Source: Sipunculus nudus (Eukaryota > Annelida > Sipuncula > Golfingiida > Sipunculidae). Taken from it: 64,000 bases of DNA. Each line of letters opens with the position of its first letter. The stretch's first letter is position 1. The notes below the pieces were generated by a model that was given only the letters and a program-made list of their open reading frames with translations, had not been told where the DNA came from and made no database searches. The stretch spans positions 39,803,362 through 39,867,361 of the forward strand of contig CM049307.1 of NCBI GenBank assembly GCA_026874595.1. The letters run 5' to 3'. Shown here piece by piece: positions 1 to 12,200 of this stretch. The position numbers and the translations under genes are program-made.

Positions 1-562
1 ACCTACAAACCCAACCGTCAGATTCGCATACTCTTGTGTTTCCGATTCTGTGGAAGTGACCTTCGGAATTTTGGTATTTTCATTTCCTCTGGAATTGGTC
101 GGTATAAGCTCTAATTAATTAGGTTTTCTCTAGGGTTCAGGGTACTCGAGTAATAATTAACGAACACTCGATAAAAAATTTGGGCTCTGAGTACTTGTGT
201 TTTTACATGGCTATCTTGATAATACTTCAAACTCACAGGCGTATTATTTGTTCATTAACGTGGGGTTATAAACATGTTCTAGTCCTTTGCTACATAAAAA
301 TTATTTAAATATAAAATATTTGTTTCTCGGGCAGAAAAGTCGTCACCATGTCAAATTATGCACATCGGTAAACAGATGTTTATCTATATATAAACAATGT
401 TGCCATGGCAACGAAGACTCTGGTCTGAGTCGGGTAATGCCTATCGAGTACGTGAGTCCAAAATTACAGTCTTGGTTTGCTCGAAATAAAACGGGGGAAA
501 AGACTAGAGAAAATATATATATCATCTTAAACAGTAGATTGATCATTCCACAAGCTTTTACT
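1..562. other. No gene seen
   Basis: AT-rich DNA. A 102-codon frame on the plus strand (287-595) runs into the satellite that follows, shows no domain or splice context, and has an equally open frame on the other strand, so it is not called. Confidence 0.6.
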
Positions 563-1309
563 CTTATAATAGGTGATTTCCCAGCTATTTACTAAATATA
601 CCATTATAATAAGTGACTCCCCAGCTATATAATATATATACCATTATAATAGGTGAATATATATACCATAGCTGACTACCCATCTATATTAATATACCAT
701 TATTATAGAAGACTTCCCAGCTATATACTAAATATACCATTATATTCAATAGGTGACTCCTAAGTTATATCGTTTATATACCATTATAATAAGTGACTCC
801 CCAGCTATATACTATATATACCATTATAATAGGTGAATATATATACAATAGGTGACTCCCCATCTATATTAACATACTATTATTATAGAAGACTTCCCAG
901 CTATATACTAAATATACCATTATATTCAATAGGTGACTCCTCAGCTATATCTTTTATATACCATTATAATAAGTGACTCCCCAGCTATATACTATACATA
1001 CCATTATAATAGGTGAATATATATACCATAGGCGACTCCCCATCTATATTAATATACCATTATGGAAGACTTCCCATCTATATACTAAATATACCATTAT
1101 AATTAATAGGTGACTCCTCAGCTAAATGTTTTATATACCATTATAATAAGTGACTCCCCAGCTATATACTATATATACCATTATAATAGGTAAATATATA
1201 TACCATAGGCGACTCCCCATCTATATTAATATACCATTATGGAAGACTTCCAAGCTATATACTAAATATACCATTATAATTAATAGGTGACTCCCCAGCT
1301 ATATCGTTA
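563..1309. repeat. AT-rich higher-order satellite, ~180 bp period
   Basis: Short subunits of about 40-45 bp, recognisable by the words ACTCCCCAGCTATAT and ATACCATTATAAT, are repeated. Groups of about four subunits recur with a larger period: the same subunit variant returns near 599, 779, 959 and 1135, spacings of about 180, 180 and 176 bp. This is a small higher-order array. No coding potential is seen. Confidence 0.85.
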
Positions 1310-1394
1310 TCACCATTTTAAATTAACTTACGACGCATGTAAATGTATAGTTCTTTTAAAACAGAGTTACTTTATAAATAAGGTTTATAACGTA

Positions 1395-2744
1395 AACAAG
1401 TGACCCACGGGTTATGACGCTCAGCTGACTTGTACGCTTTTTGGTATGCCCGGATATTAACTCCGGACCTAACAGGATATTATGATAAAACGTTTTTACG
1501 TCAAGCAGTTACGATTTGTGTCTTGATAATAACTGGCCAGCCGTGATACCTGTTTTCAACCAGTAATATTGGACAATACGAAACATGACTCTGAAAGTGC
1601 TCCAAATCATGCATTTTGCCAATAGACCTAAGATATAGAGTACAGTGACCTACATCCAGCTGCTACCATTTATGCCCATCTGAAAAAAAATTGAGTGTTA
1701 ATAGTATGTTATTTTACACAGCTTGCAGAACGTAGGTCACAGAGACATTACATGTGGTTCTCAAGAAATGTTTACAGGAAACTCCCTAGATCTTAATCAA
1801 ATTAGGATTTTCTAGGTCTAACTGACCAATCATGCAAATGTGCCCTGTAAGATGCTCAAATCATGTTCTTTCACATATCTTGCAGAACAAAGGTCACTAT
1901 GACCTTATTTCAGCCTTCCAATGAGATCTTTCATAGACACCTGGATATCAAGTTAGAAGATTCTAGGTCCGACGGTTACGATTTGTGCCCTTATAACGGA
2001 AGACCGCTTCTTTTAATGTCTCAAAGAGAAAAAAAATATGCGTTAAAATTGGAAAAAATATAGGTTGCGCAACCAGTCTGCATGAAATGATGAAAAATTC
2101 ATGAACAATATGCATGCAAAAAATCATGGCGATCAATGCATTATTTCAGATACTTGGTCTGAAGGTGTTAAAAAAGAGAAGGGGGAAATGGGTAAAAATT
2201 GGAAAAAGAGATTCTAGGTCAAGTGGTTACGATTTGTGCCTGGTTAACGAATGACTTCTTCTTTGAAGGTCTCAAAAATAGAGAACAAAATGCTGAAAAA
2301 TTTGAAAATAAATAAAGGTTGCGCCACTAGTCTATAGGAATGAATGAAACACTCCATGAGCAATGAGCATGCAAAAATTCATGGTGATCAATGCATTAAT
2401 TATTTAGATGTCGAGCTTTTGTATCACATTTTTAATTATTCTGGGAGGTACTTAGGTGCCCAATAGCTCAGAGGATATGGGTTACAGAGACCTAATTTTA
2501 GGTTTCCAAAGAGATTTTCCATGGATCTCTATGGATATAAAGTAAGAAGATTCCAGGTCCAGCGGTTATGAGTTGTGCCCTGTTAACATTAGACTGCTTC
2601 TTTGAAGGTCTCAGATTTATCTGAGAAGTACTTCGGAGCCCTATAGTTACAGGATATGGGTAACAGATACTTAATTTCAGGTTTACATGGAGATTTTTTA
2701 TGGACCTCCCTGGATATCAAGATTCAGTCAGCTGATCTAAAAGA
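1395..2744 (+). mobile_element. TIR element, short copy of the 56.65-60.06 kb element
   Basis: The left end reads AACAAGTGACCCACGGGT followed by the terminal word GCTCAGCTGACT. The right end carries the inverse, AGTCAGCTGATC, near 2726-2737. The same left end recurs at 56654 and the same right end at 60041-60056. The interior has two or three copies of the unit with the words GGTTACGATTTGTGCC and GGTCTCAAAAATAGAGAA that also build the 58-60 kb array. No transposase frame is seen, so the element is non-autonomous. Its superfamily is not settled. Confidence 0.6.
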
Positions 2745-3994
2745 TGAACCCTTTTGTCCTATGTCGTCATATTGGCCTGATGGCCTAACCTCATTAGGAC
2801 TGCCTTCGGGCTTATATGAAGCAAATACAAACCAAATCTGGCTGCCGCGCAGTACAGAAAATATTTTTGCCTTGAGCAAACACTAGCAGATGTAAGCGTG
2901 TGAAGACAACAATCACGTTCACAAGAAATATAGTTCAAGTTTACCCCGCCAGGTGTAAGTAACTAACACGAATTGTCGGTTCCAGGATTTTGTGACAACA
3001 CCTGAGAATGACCTGGTCAAGGTTTCATAACTGTCCCAGTATGTTAACAAGGTTTCCTTTTAACATCAATATCATCCAAAGTGTTGCTTTTTGATCACAC
3101 GGCATCTCTAGGCCTACTTACTTTGACAGCGTGGTTAATGGGAAATGCTGGCATTCCTTCCATATGGATTTTTAATTAAGAATATTGATTTTATATAAAA
3201 AAAATTGATTTAATATACATATTTTAATAATTTTAAATCAATATTTCTCAGCCATCGAGTGTTGAAATATTCACTTTTTCAACAGAAACATAGTGAACAT
3301 ATTTTGTGAAAGTTAACACTGGAATCAGAAAACGTTCGCGGGATTTTACCTACAATTTAGCATGACGCTCAGGGTGTATTACGATCCAGCTGGTGGCGCC
3401 TGTTTCTTCTAGTTCTTCTATTACATTCAGAGACCGGAGTGAATGCATGATATGGTATTAAGGGGTTGCCTGAGATTAAGCAACAAAGGTGCCTGCTATT
3501 TTAAACCAAGCTATTTTCAGTTAAGGCTTTAGGATATATATTTCATTCGTGCGTGCCTAATAATACCTTACATGTTGATTTCACACAAACATAGAAAACG
3601 ATCCAATCGTACGATCCGACTTGGATTTCTTTCTTAATCGATATTCAGGCCAGATTGAATAGCTAATGGATAAACTAATCAATCCTAGTTACAAATATAG
3701 CTCACTCATACCCATGATTCATTGGACGCGTGATTGTGTATAGCTAGCGCCAGATCGGCCCTCTGACATTATGGCCAGATCACTGGCTTGCCAGAGTGCC
3801 TGGACATCTAACTCTGAGGATCGCATTATAAGGCCCCATGAGGATGCAAATATTTTCGTCATTTTTGACAACGCCTCATTGCTTACAAATATCGTGTCAC
3901 TTCAAATAAACCCACTAGACCTTTTAAGAAGTTTCTTATCTCTCCAACGACACCTACCATGTGTGTGAAATATTCCGTTATAACCCAATATATT
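2745..3994. other. No gene seen
   Basis: Low-complexity AT-rich DNA with short open frames only. No splice-bounded exon or recognisable repeat was found on either strand. Confidence 0.55.
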
Positions 3995-3996
3995 CA

Positions 3997-5090
3997 GGGG
4001 CGTAGCCAAGGGGGGCCGCAGGGGGCCATGCCCCCCCCCCCCCCCTCCCGTCCCGGTCGCATCCAGTACTCGCCGTCCTTCTGGAATTTCACATACATCA
4101 AATCAGGGGCGGATATATGCTATCAGTAGCGGATTCAGAGGGGGCGCCTTCGGCGCGCGGCCCCCCGTTGAGCTGCAAATCTCTCATTTTATCTTATTTC
4201 CGATTTTCGTGATTAATTTTCGTTTTTCATATTTCTTATTATAAATAAACAATTAGACTTTATTTAAGTTATCTGCAGTTACAATTACTTTCAAATTTAT
4301 TAGTTGAGTATATGGATATTTATGGACAGCTGCAGAACAACTGCAGATCGATCGAGCACCGGGCCCTGGTTGGGGTCGACCGTGAACAATCTTACGGTCC
4401 TCTGATGATACCGGTTCTCAAACTCGCGATCTGTGTTGAGCTCTTAGGAGTCCTGCGTGCTGTCGAGACCACGGAAACCGGTAAAATGCGAAGTTTTACA
4501 TAATAATTCAGCTTATCAGTTATTTCACCACAGGCATTACATTTAAAAGATAATATTTTGATAGTTACAAACGTGATTGCGCTTTTGCGCCATTGTCTCG
4601 TTTGAAAACGATTGAAATTTTATTTCCTAATGTTGAAGACATATAAATATTAAATATTGAACCCCTCTACAGTTTGATTACATAACGCAAAGACATAAGG
4701 GAACAGTTTTTCAGGAACAGGAAATCCTCATTTTTTTGTGAAAATTGCCTCAAAATGTCCTCTTTACATTGTATATTAAAAAAAAAAACCCAATATGTGA
4801 GGGGGAAACCCCCTCCCATACATGTACCCGTAACTAGCCTTAATTATACCATGGTTCATAATTGAAAATAAAAATATATATATTTTCATATACTTCAATA
4901 TATAAAGTGTAGTAAAAATAATAATAATAATAATAATAATATGCATATATATACTTGTATATATATAACCGTTTTCATATTACCCATACATGCATATAAG
5001 CGCCCCCCCCCCCCCGGTTTCGAATTTTTTTATCCGCCACTGATGATGGCCCCTCCCCTCCCTCAATCCTAGCTACGCCCCTGATATTTG
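3997..5090. mobile_element. hAT-like non-autonomous element (outer of a nested pair)
   Basis: The left end is CAGGGGCGTAGCCA at 3997-4010. The right end is the inverse, TAGCTACGCCCCTG, ending near 5090. Starts of the CAGGGG type are typical of hAT-superfamily ends. The C-rich run after the left end and the CCCCTCCC run before the right end are part of the terminal regions. No transposase frame remains. An exact 8 bp target duplication is not clear; both flanks are ATAT-rich. Confidence 0.6.
4122..5045. mobile_element. Second TIR element nested in the 3997-5090 element
   Basis: The left end, CAGTAGCGGATTCAGAGGGG, is mirrored by ATCCGCCACTG on the right, next to a C-run after GCGC. Its position inside the outer element shows it inserted later. 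The interior is AT-rich with an AAT microsatellite near 4920-4940. It has no coding frame beyond a 63-codon chance frame at 4312-4503. Confidence 0.55.
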
Positions 5091-5479
5091 TATATTGTTC
5101 TGCATGTGTGGGAGATTTCTGCCTGCTGACTGTATGCGGAGATCCGGTTATAAAGCGTGGCGTGAACTTGCAGGGCGGTTCTCAATTTGGCTTGTGTCAC
5201 GACTCAGTAGGGGGTCCTAACTGAGTCGTGTTTGTCACGGCTAGCGTATAGCATGGAAAAGAGTATTAAAACCTACAAGATCAAACATTTGCTTTCTAAT
5301 AATAGCAATAATACCTATAAAACAATTTCGGGGATTTTCCAGAAATACTGATATAGCCCGATATATTTAACCTCCAGTTTTAGTACCATAAATCCTCAAT
5401 TATTCCTGAAGGTTTTGACTCCTTGGATCTGAAAAGAAAAAAAATTGAACTGACTTGACTGTGTTAGTATAGATATTTA

Positions 5480-5870
5480 TGCTAGTCACGTTAGACTTAT
5501 TTTTCCCAAGAACAATGCATAAAGCCTTAATTTCCTCCGCCAGGAAGGCATGGGTTCATCCACGTTCGTGTGTGTGTTTGTGTTTTTGTTTACAACATAG
5601 TTCACGCAATCATATACGGAATCTCGTGAAATTTTCAAGGAATTTCAGGCATGGGCCAAAAAGATTCAATTAGATATTGGTGTAGATTTAGGACATGATC
5701 CGGACTAATAAACGTGATCAAGGAGTATTCACGACTGTAGAGTCACTTATGCACGAAAGAACCTTGGGATATGGGCCGAATAAGTGAATGCAAACACGGT
5801 TTTTGGAGTATCCCACAATAGGGACACCCATATTGCGGAGGCTTGCATTCCTTAGATGCAGATAACTAGC
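5480..5870. repeat. Dispersed repeat, copy 1 (partner at 50570-50920)
   Basis: It shares with 50570-50920, in the same orientation, the words TGTGTGTGTTTG, GTGAAATTTTCA, ATGATCCGGA, AGTATTCAC and GCGGAGGC(C/T)TGCATTCC in the same order. The two copies are diverged by many substitutions and small indels. This is a dispersed interspersed element of unknown class. The 64-codon frame inside it (5479-5673) is not supported. Confidence 0.6.
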
Positions 5871-6948
5871 TTATTAATTTTATGAAAAAAAATTTGCAAA
5901 GTCTGTCAGATTTAACCGTTTCCCCTGGTAAAGAAAGGAACGAACCCATGGTCAGTGAATGTTTTGATAAACTTGTAACCTTTGTATTTACATGGGAGTC
6001 GTAGCAGCTGAATTCTTAAACACAACAAAGTAGGGAGAAGTAGTCAATGAAAGGTTCACAACAAGCCGTACTTCATCGATCGCGAAGAGCCGTGAGCGTA
6101 AGACGACGCAGGAGGTGACGGTGTCAATATTGACACGCCGGAGATGAATCGATGCGTCCTGCGTCGGTATGGTCATTCTGTGCACCACCTGTGGCGACCC
6201 GCTGTACCTGCCTGCGGGTATATATTGTCATCTACAGGTGTACTCAGTGGTCATGTTTATTACTGACTTACAATGCCTGAGAGTCGTTTTATTTTCGGAT
6301 AATCATACATTCAGCCACTTTGACGCAATATTCAGCGCACAAGGACGTAAACACGTGTGTACCGCCTCTGTTAATACACCCTTTTTCTATACCTAGATAA
6401 TGGTTATATACCTTGGTGTCAACAACTGCAGCCACGTCCTTTGTGTATTGTAAACACGCACCGCCTGGGCCCGTGTATAACTACGAAGTGTTTGTGACGT
6501 GGACAGACAACACGGACTGACTCACGCAAACTCCCGCGGTTTCCGAGAGGTCACACAGTATTCATTCTTTTGACCTTGGTTTGGCCTGTAATCGGCACTC
6601 GTAAGACCTGCTGTAACGTTTATAGCAAGTTTTCTATATCGGGCTGCAAGATTATAACGGTAAAACCGAACTTCATTTAATTCATGTAGTATTCGATACT
6701 GCACAATACTTCTTTATATACCAAATATATGACTCCCGCCTATGAACTTACTAAGCCATTTATATGTTTACTAAAGCAATCAACAGACATAGTAAAACCC
6801 TCTGCTGGGAAGTTCAAAAATTACACAGGCGCTTAAAACAGCACCACTGACATTCACTGCGCTTAAGGACAACTTGTTTACCATGAGAGTCGCAATTATG
6901 GCACTTGAGAAGCATTACTCAAACGACAATTTTTTTTTGTTAAGGCAA
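5871..6948. other. No gene seen
   Basis: Slightly GC-richer around 6040-6560 with short frames on both strands, but no splice-bounded exon or domain. Confidence 0.5.
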
Positions 6949-7125
6949 CATGCGCCTGACGTGCGTGTAAATCCAGGATAGTTCGGTAGTTTTTTCGAAT
7001 AAGGAATGATATACACATCCCAAGAGTAACCTATATATTATAAAGTTTACCAAGAGGACGTTTATACAATTTTTTCTTTGAAAACCTACCGAATTATTCT
7101 GGATTTACACGTCAGGTGCCTGCAG
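6949..7125. mobile_element. Short TIR element (MITE-like), ~175 bp
   Basis: The arm GCGCCTGACGTG..GTAAATCCAGGAT at 6949-6990 is repeated in inverse orientation at about 7083-7125. Both arms continue into TTCGGTAG. About 90 bp of AT-rich DNA lies between them. It looks like a foldback MITE; the superfamily is unknown. Confidence 0.6.
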
Positions 7126-8929
7126 TTATGGTAATGATGTATGGTTATCACACGTGGACAGATTGCATTATGTAGGGTTGAGATGAAACATATTTTCATA
7201 AAGATAGACCATGGTCTAAGTAAGAATGAACACAATGGTTTAATTATGGCGAACAGTTAATGATTATAAAGCGAGATAAGCTTTATAACTGCTATGGAAA
7301 AAAGTCTTAGAATTTCATACCAGTGCGTTCTCGGTTTTGCCATAAGTCCTTGGCGACGGTTTGTTAAAATATGTTTCATACATTCTGGTCGATCATGAAA
7401 GGCTCTGGCGATGTTGAATAATCAATATGCCAAACTGATGTTAATTCGTTTTATTTATAAATATTCGTTCCTGTGATTAAGCAGTCAATCGCATTAAATT
7501 CATTCATGGTGTCTACCGATGTTCACCTGTCAATCATTCTGGAGTTTGCTGACGTGGTCATTTAAAGATAGACCTAGTCAATACGATTTTTATTATGTGG
7601 CCAAGTAACATCTTATGACAGGTAATATAACGTGCTCACATCACTGTTAAATGTATTGCTTTTTTTTAAATATATAAAAACACTATATAAGGATATAAGG
7701 TATAAGGATACATTTGTTAAAAATATTCTTCTAATGATATCGCCACCAATACATTAAGCTATTAATCCGATGAGGTTCCAGTTACTTTATCCTGGCTAAC
7801 AATGGAAGCATAATTTTTTTAATTCAAAATAACAAGGGCATAGCTTGTGAGTGTGTGTCTCTGTGTGTAAATTGTGATGGAACTTCAGGAAAATTCTAAA
7901 TTCTGCTCATGCAGAATCAGCCTAGAACATTCTCTTAACAAGGAAACAGTTGACATAGCGTCAATGAAAATTTAAATAGGTCAGAATGTATCAAATATTG
8001 CAAACAATTGAACAGTTAACAAATTTAACATGCACGCAATTAAGGATAAATCTTCTGTCTGTTTTGAACAGTTCGAAATATCCGAAATAAATGCTGTGTT
8101 GAGATTTAAAAATATATGTATGGTAGTTTTGTAGAAATGTTTGAAGTGACTCTCCTCAAAATTTACGTAATCTAGCATATATTATTGCCCATGATTAGCA
8201 CTTTCTAATAATTTTCTGATTTTATCTAATTTTGTATAATAGGTAGGAATATTTTAACGGATATGCGTGATCTTACAAATATTAGTGGACATGATAAGCA
8301 CTCTTTTACGAATATGATGGAAAACTAATGCCTGTACATAAGATTAACACAATGAACTAAGTGCTTAAAGAAGAAAAATTTCATATAAGTCATACAAATC
8401 ATATAAAATGCAAGTTGAGTAAATATTGCCAATATAGCTAGCTTTAACCAAAGGTTGGACGTATCTGTGTTCAAAATAAGGTGAAAATGAGAACCTGAAA
8501 GTAAAAAGGAAAAAAAACAGCGGGATCTTAGTAGCAGGGTTCAGGGCTGTCTCATTTATTTTTAACTTAAATTGCACATGTTATTGTAAGGCGCCCCTGA
8601 GCAACACTGAGTGTTGGAAGATGGCCCGATATCAAGTGAATGAATTATTATTAATATTATATTATGAGTGTGTATAAATTTGTGGCAGCATCTTTTCAGG
8701 ATACAGAAGATCTTTGGGCAATATTCTGAGTTAAAATGTAGGCGGTGTATAAAATGGAAATTCTGAATATCACAGGGCCGCAGTCATGAGGTAGAAGATA
8801 CCGCAGTACTGTCTGTACCGTGATATGGTCATCATAATTAACCTTCCATATGGTGTTGAAATACTGTGTGTGTCTTGTAACATTTCATTTTAATCCATAC
8901 ATTGGCCGTTTTTTTCATAGATAAGTTCC
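7126..8929. other. No gene seen
   Basis: AT-rich DNA without a supported exon. Frames of 65-70 codons on the minus strand (7981-8178, 8365-8577) are low-complexity and lack splice or domain support. Confidence 0.5.
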
Positions 8930-9230
8930 TGTACTGCATTTAATTATACATCACAACTACAACAACAACTACTACTTATATACTTATAATGGCATCAATA
9001 ATTATTATTTTTATAACGAACTATATACAGCTACTCCTTCAACTGATATTAATAACAACAATTATTATTATTTATACAAGGAACGAATTTACAACAACTA
9101 CTTCAACTCATACTAATATTAACAACAATTAATTATTGTTATTTATATTGAGAACTACCACTTCAACTCAAAAGTAATACTAATAACAAAAACAATAATT
9201 ATTATTTAAATAACGAACTGATTTAGGTCA
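8930..9230. repeat. Degenerate ~95 bp tandem repeat
   Basis: About three diverged copies share the words CTTCAACT, AATAACAA and AATTATTATTATTTATA. Spacing is close to 95-100 bp. It is simple-sequence derived and non-coding. Confidence 0.5.
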
Positions 9231-10372
9231 AGTTGATTCAGTCTGTACAATATGTGATCCTCATTCAGACGGACGGTTGAGCTTGCACTGTGTATGTAAG
9301 CGCACGCTCCTTGATATACTCGGAGTCAGTGTAAATCAAAATTTATTCGTTGAGCCTGCACGGAGAAGATCAATAAGCCCGGGATTTGTAGGGCAGCGGT
9401 TGAATCACGTTACGTGCCTCGCATGCAGCTCGGTGACTCACACACATATGGGTATTCTAGGTAGGATTAGATCTTGTAAAAGTTCAACACAGGGACAAGA
9501 CCGAAATTTTGGGCACTAATTTGCTCATATTATGTGGGGATTTACGGAGATCGTGGTAGAGCTCCTTTATTGGGAGTTTGGGTAAAATCAGAATATATGC
9601 TATATGATTAAATTATTATTTTTGATAAATGGAACGTTACACCATAAAAAATACTGTTAATTCAATGAAAATTAAACAATTCATTTATTTCAACAAGTGC
9701 ATTAAATATTTCACCCGTCACCAGCTGTTCGATTTGCACCCGTCGGGAACTACTCGCCCAGATCAATACAAAGACATAAATCACAGCGCGTAATTCACTA
9801 GGAAAATGAAACAGAAATTCCTAATGCAAATCATATGCATAAACATGTGAACTAGACTTAAATATACTTAACTTGCTCTTAACGTCAGCTTGTATTATTC
9901 ACTGTTCATTTAAACAAAATGTGTATCTCTATAACATCTTTATTATTAAAGAGTTCTTCTGGAAATCCCATCTGTTGCAAAGTTTGAATTTTCTTTAAAA
10001 TGATTAACCCATGCACGAAATGATTTTGTGTTACCTTTATCGTATGTTCCTAAAGTCATATACAACGTTAACTTGTACAATCTCTTTTAGGACATGCCTG
10101 CCCTGTATGAAAATATTAACTGTTCACGATACTTGCTATGTCCGCATCACTCTGGCAATTTTTTCCATAAAGCTGTGATTGACAACATTAACATTTTTTG
10201 TTGCCATGGAATATTTTGGCTGAAGAGTTTACTGTTACTTAATTTGGTTCCGAAAACGGCACGTATGTATACCTTTATCAATTGTTGCAGTAGAGCCTGA
10301 TAAAAGGGTTTAAATGTAACATACAATTACTCTATGCTTAGAATTATGTTGAACCTTCGTGTTCCTACCTCA
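9231..10372. other. 3' flank of the 287-codon gene; possible polyadenylation signals
   Basis: No coding exon is seen. Read on the minus strand, AATAAA occurs near 9940-9945 and again near 9685, so the 3' UTR of the gene ending at 10373 could stop near 9.93 kb or 9.67 kb. The 68-codon plus-strand frame at 10094-10300 has no supporting feature. Confidence 0.4.
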
Positions 10373-11236
10373 TCACGACTCATCATCGTCCAAGATTCCC
10401 TCTAACACCATGGTAAACTCTCGACTACAGGAGGCAGATAATGATACAGGTTTCGGGGAGGGCGGCTTTAGAATTGATTTTCCGTGATTTCTACGAATTA
10501 ATAATTCACCATCGTCCGAAGTCTTTGTGCTAGCTGGTCTCCTGGGGGATTTATACGATACTCCACGCGAGTGTGTTTTGTCAGAACTAGTGTGATTACG
10601 AGGAGAAGCTACACCGTTATATTGAGCAATAATGGAGTTACGATTCGTCGTTTTTCGCACGTCCGTAAACTGTACTTGAGGTACCTGAGGTAAGCTCTGG
10701 GCTCTTTTGGTGGATCTCGATTGCGATATCGGCAAGTCATCTTCCTCCTCTTCCTCTTCCTCGTCCGCAAATGCTACTCTTTTCCTGGATGCGCATCTTG
10801 GTGTTCTCTGCCGTGGCGCTCCTTCGTTCTCTGGATACCCGCTCAGGTTAAGCTCCTCAATATCCCCCGATTTCGACCATTTATCAGTTTGATATTTGGA
10901 TCTGGTACCATTCGCTCTTGGAGATACATCACAGTCACGTAAGGAGGAAGACAGGTCTTCAACGCTTAAAGAGTCCTCTTTATATAACGACCTGCTAGGA
11001 CCGTAATTGTCACTCTCACCCCCTCCTCTGGGTGTCAACAGAGAGTTTCGCCTCGCTCTGGAAGCTTTTGGACTGTTATCCGCATTTGTAACCCGTTTTA
11101 CTGGTAGTGATGTTACTGGATGTTTGGCACGGAATTCTTGAAGGCCACTAGGGTCGGCTAAACTGTGCCTTCTCCTAGATGAATGTCTTGGTGTTGGACA
11201 ATCGTTTTCAAAAGAAGATGATCTGTATCCCTCCAT
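10373..11236 (-). CDS. Disordered basic/Ser-rich protein with PP1 docking motifs
   Basis: One uninterrupted frame of 287 codons from ATG at 11236 to TGA at 10373. It is clearly longer and of more balanced composition than chance frames nearby. The protein is rich in Ser, Arg, Lys and Pro, with no membrane span and no folded domain I recognise. Visible motifs are basophilic kinase-type sites (RRHS near residue 22 and RRNS near 62), RKRVAFAD at 151-158 with an RVxF-type phosphatase 1 docking core, a following acidic run of about ten Glu/Asp, KSILK at 253-257 (SILK-type docking motif), and several SPR/SPK sites. The pair RVxF plus SILK is known in PP1 regulators such as KNL1 and CDCA2; a PP1-binding role is inference. 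The frame is also open just upstream of the ATG, so this could be an exon of a larger gene, including a distal tail exon of the polycystin. No strong phase-1 acceptor for that was found. Confidence 0.65.
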   Translation of the reverse strand: MEGYRSSSFENDCPTPRHSSRRRHSLADPSGLQEFRAKHPVTSLPVKRVTNADNSPKASRARRNSLLTPRGGGESDNYGPSRSLYKEDSLSVEDLSSSLRDCDVSPRANGTRSKYQTDKWSKSGDIEELNLSGYPENEGAPRQRTPRCASRKRVAFADEEEEEEEDDLPISQSRSTKRAQSLPQVPQVQFTDVRKTTNRNSIIAQYNGVASPRNHTSSDKTHSRGVSYKSPRRPASTKTSDDGELLIRRNHGKSILKPPSPKPVSLSASCSREFTMVLEGILDDDES

Positions 11237-11848
11237 AGTTATAAACCAGGAAGTAATAAATATGATTTTACAGGCACTCTGTACTATATATTGGCCTGAT
11301 GGCAGTATAAATCTTTGACTATATCATTTAGGATATTTTTGCACATTCAATCCACTGCATCGAATCCTGACAGGTGACGCTTTGCTATGTAAATCTATCT
11401 CAACCTGTCATAAAATCATGGCTGAAATAATCGCTTACTTTGCTGGTTGATTTCCCAGTTCAAAAACAGCACAGCAGTAATATTTTACTCGTCGATTGAA
11501 ATATGATATATTTGTTAGGTACTGTATACAGGTCCATACATATATGGAAACCCTTGGTAGCACATATATGTACACCCTAAACAGCTGTGAACTGAGATCT
11601 GAGCACTCCAAGGCTATAAGTTGGGTAACGTTCATTGAAGCGTAAACACCCGGACACGGATAATTGCCACTTGACGCAACTTTTGCGATAATCCGACTTC
11701 CTTGTTACAACTTCATTAGCGTCAAATATAAGTTGCTTGTTAATCTCCGACAATCAAAACCTAATGATCTGATACGGGTGCTTGGGTAAACATAAGACTT
11801 CGCGTTAAAATCTGGCGCCTTGCTGGCTACAAGTCCTCCATATTACTG
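11237..11848 (-). promoter_or_regulatory. 5' flank of the 287-codon gene, possible leader exon
   Basis: On the minus strand a donor-like GTAAGC at about 11444-11449 and an acceptor-like TAGTACAG near 11284 could join a non-coding leader exon to the exon holding the start codon. This rests only on splice-like words. No TATA box was singled out. Confidence 0.2.
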
Positions 11849-12200
11849 GATGTCTTATATGTATACGTCAACTGTATCGCGTTGCTCTCTTACAGGACTT
11901 GAAGGGGAACCGAGCGGTGCCGTGTTCACGTCAACCGTTGTTGGGCAAACACTTTGATTACAAGTGTCAGCCACGAATGGCCGGCACCATAATAGCTGCG
12001 AACAGCCATTGTGCCACGCGGGTGCCGACAAGAGGCGCCAAACGCCCTTGGTCCCTCGGAATAAGAAGGCTGAATACACGCCTTTCCTACAGCAATGGCA
12101 CCAAGCCATCGACGCTCAGCAAATCTATAAACGCCAGGAAATAACAGCCGGTCCTCACCTGGCGAATTGATTCGATGAAAATGACTTGCTCCGTAAAACA
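11849..12200. other. GC-richer island, open in several frames
   Basis: This stretch is GC-richer than its surroundings and is open for 68-91 codons in two plus-strand and two minus-strand frames at once. A good acceptor-like CTCTCTTACAG lies on the plus strand at about 11885-11895, and the frame after it runs 76 codons to a stop. No domain is recognised in any frame, so the true strand cannot be chosen. It may be a short exon or a chance GC-rich patch. Confidence 0.3.

Noticed and set aside
287-595. 102-codon frame near the left edge
   Set aside because: Runs into the AT satellite; no domain, splice site or composition support.
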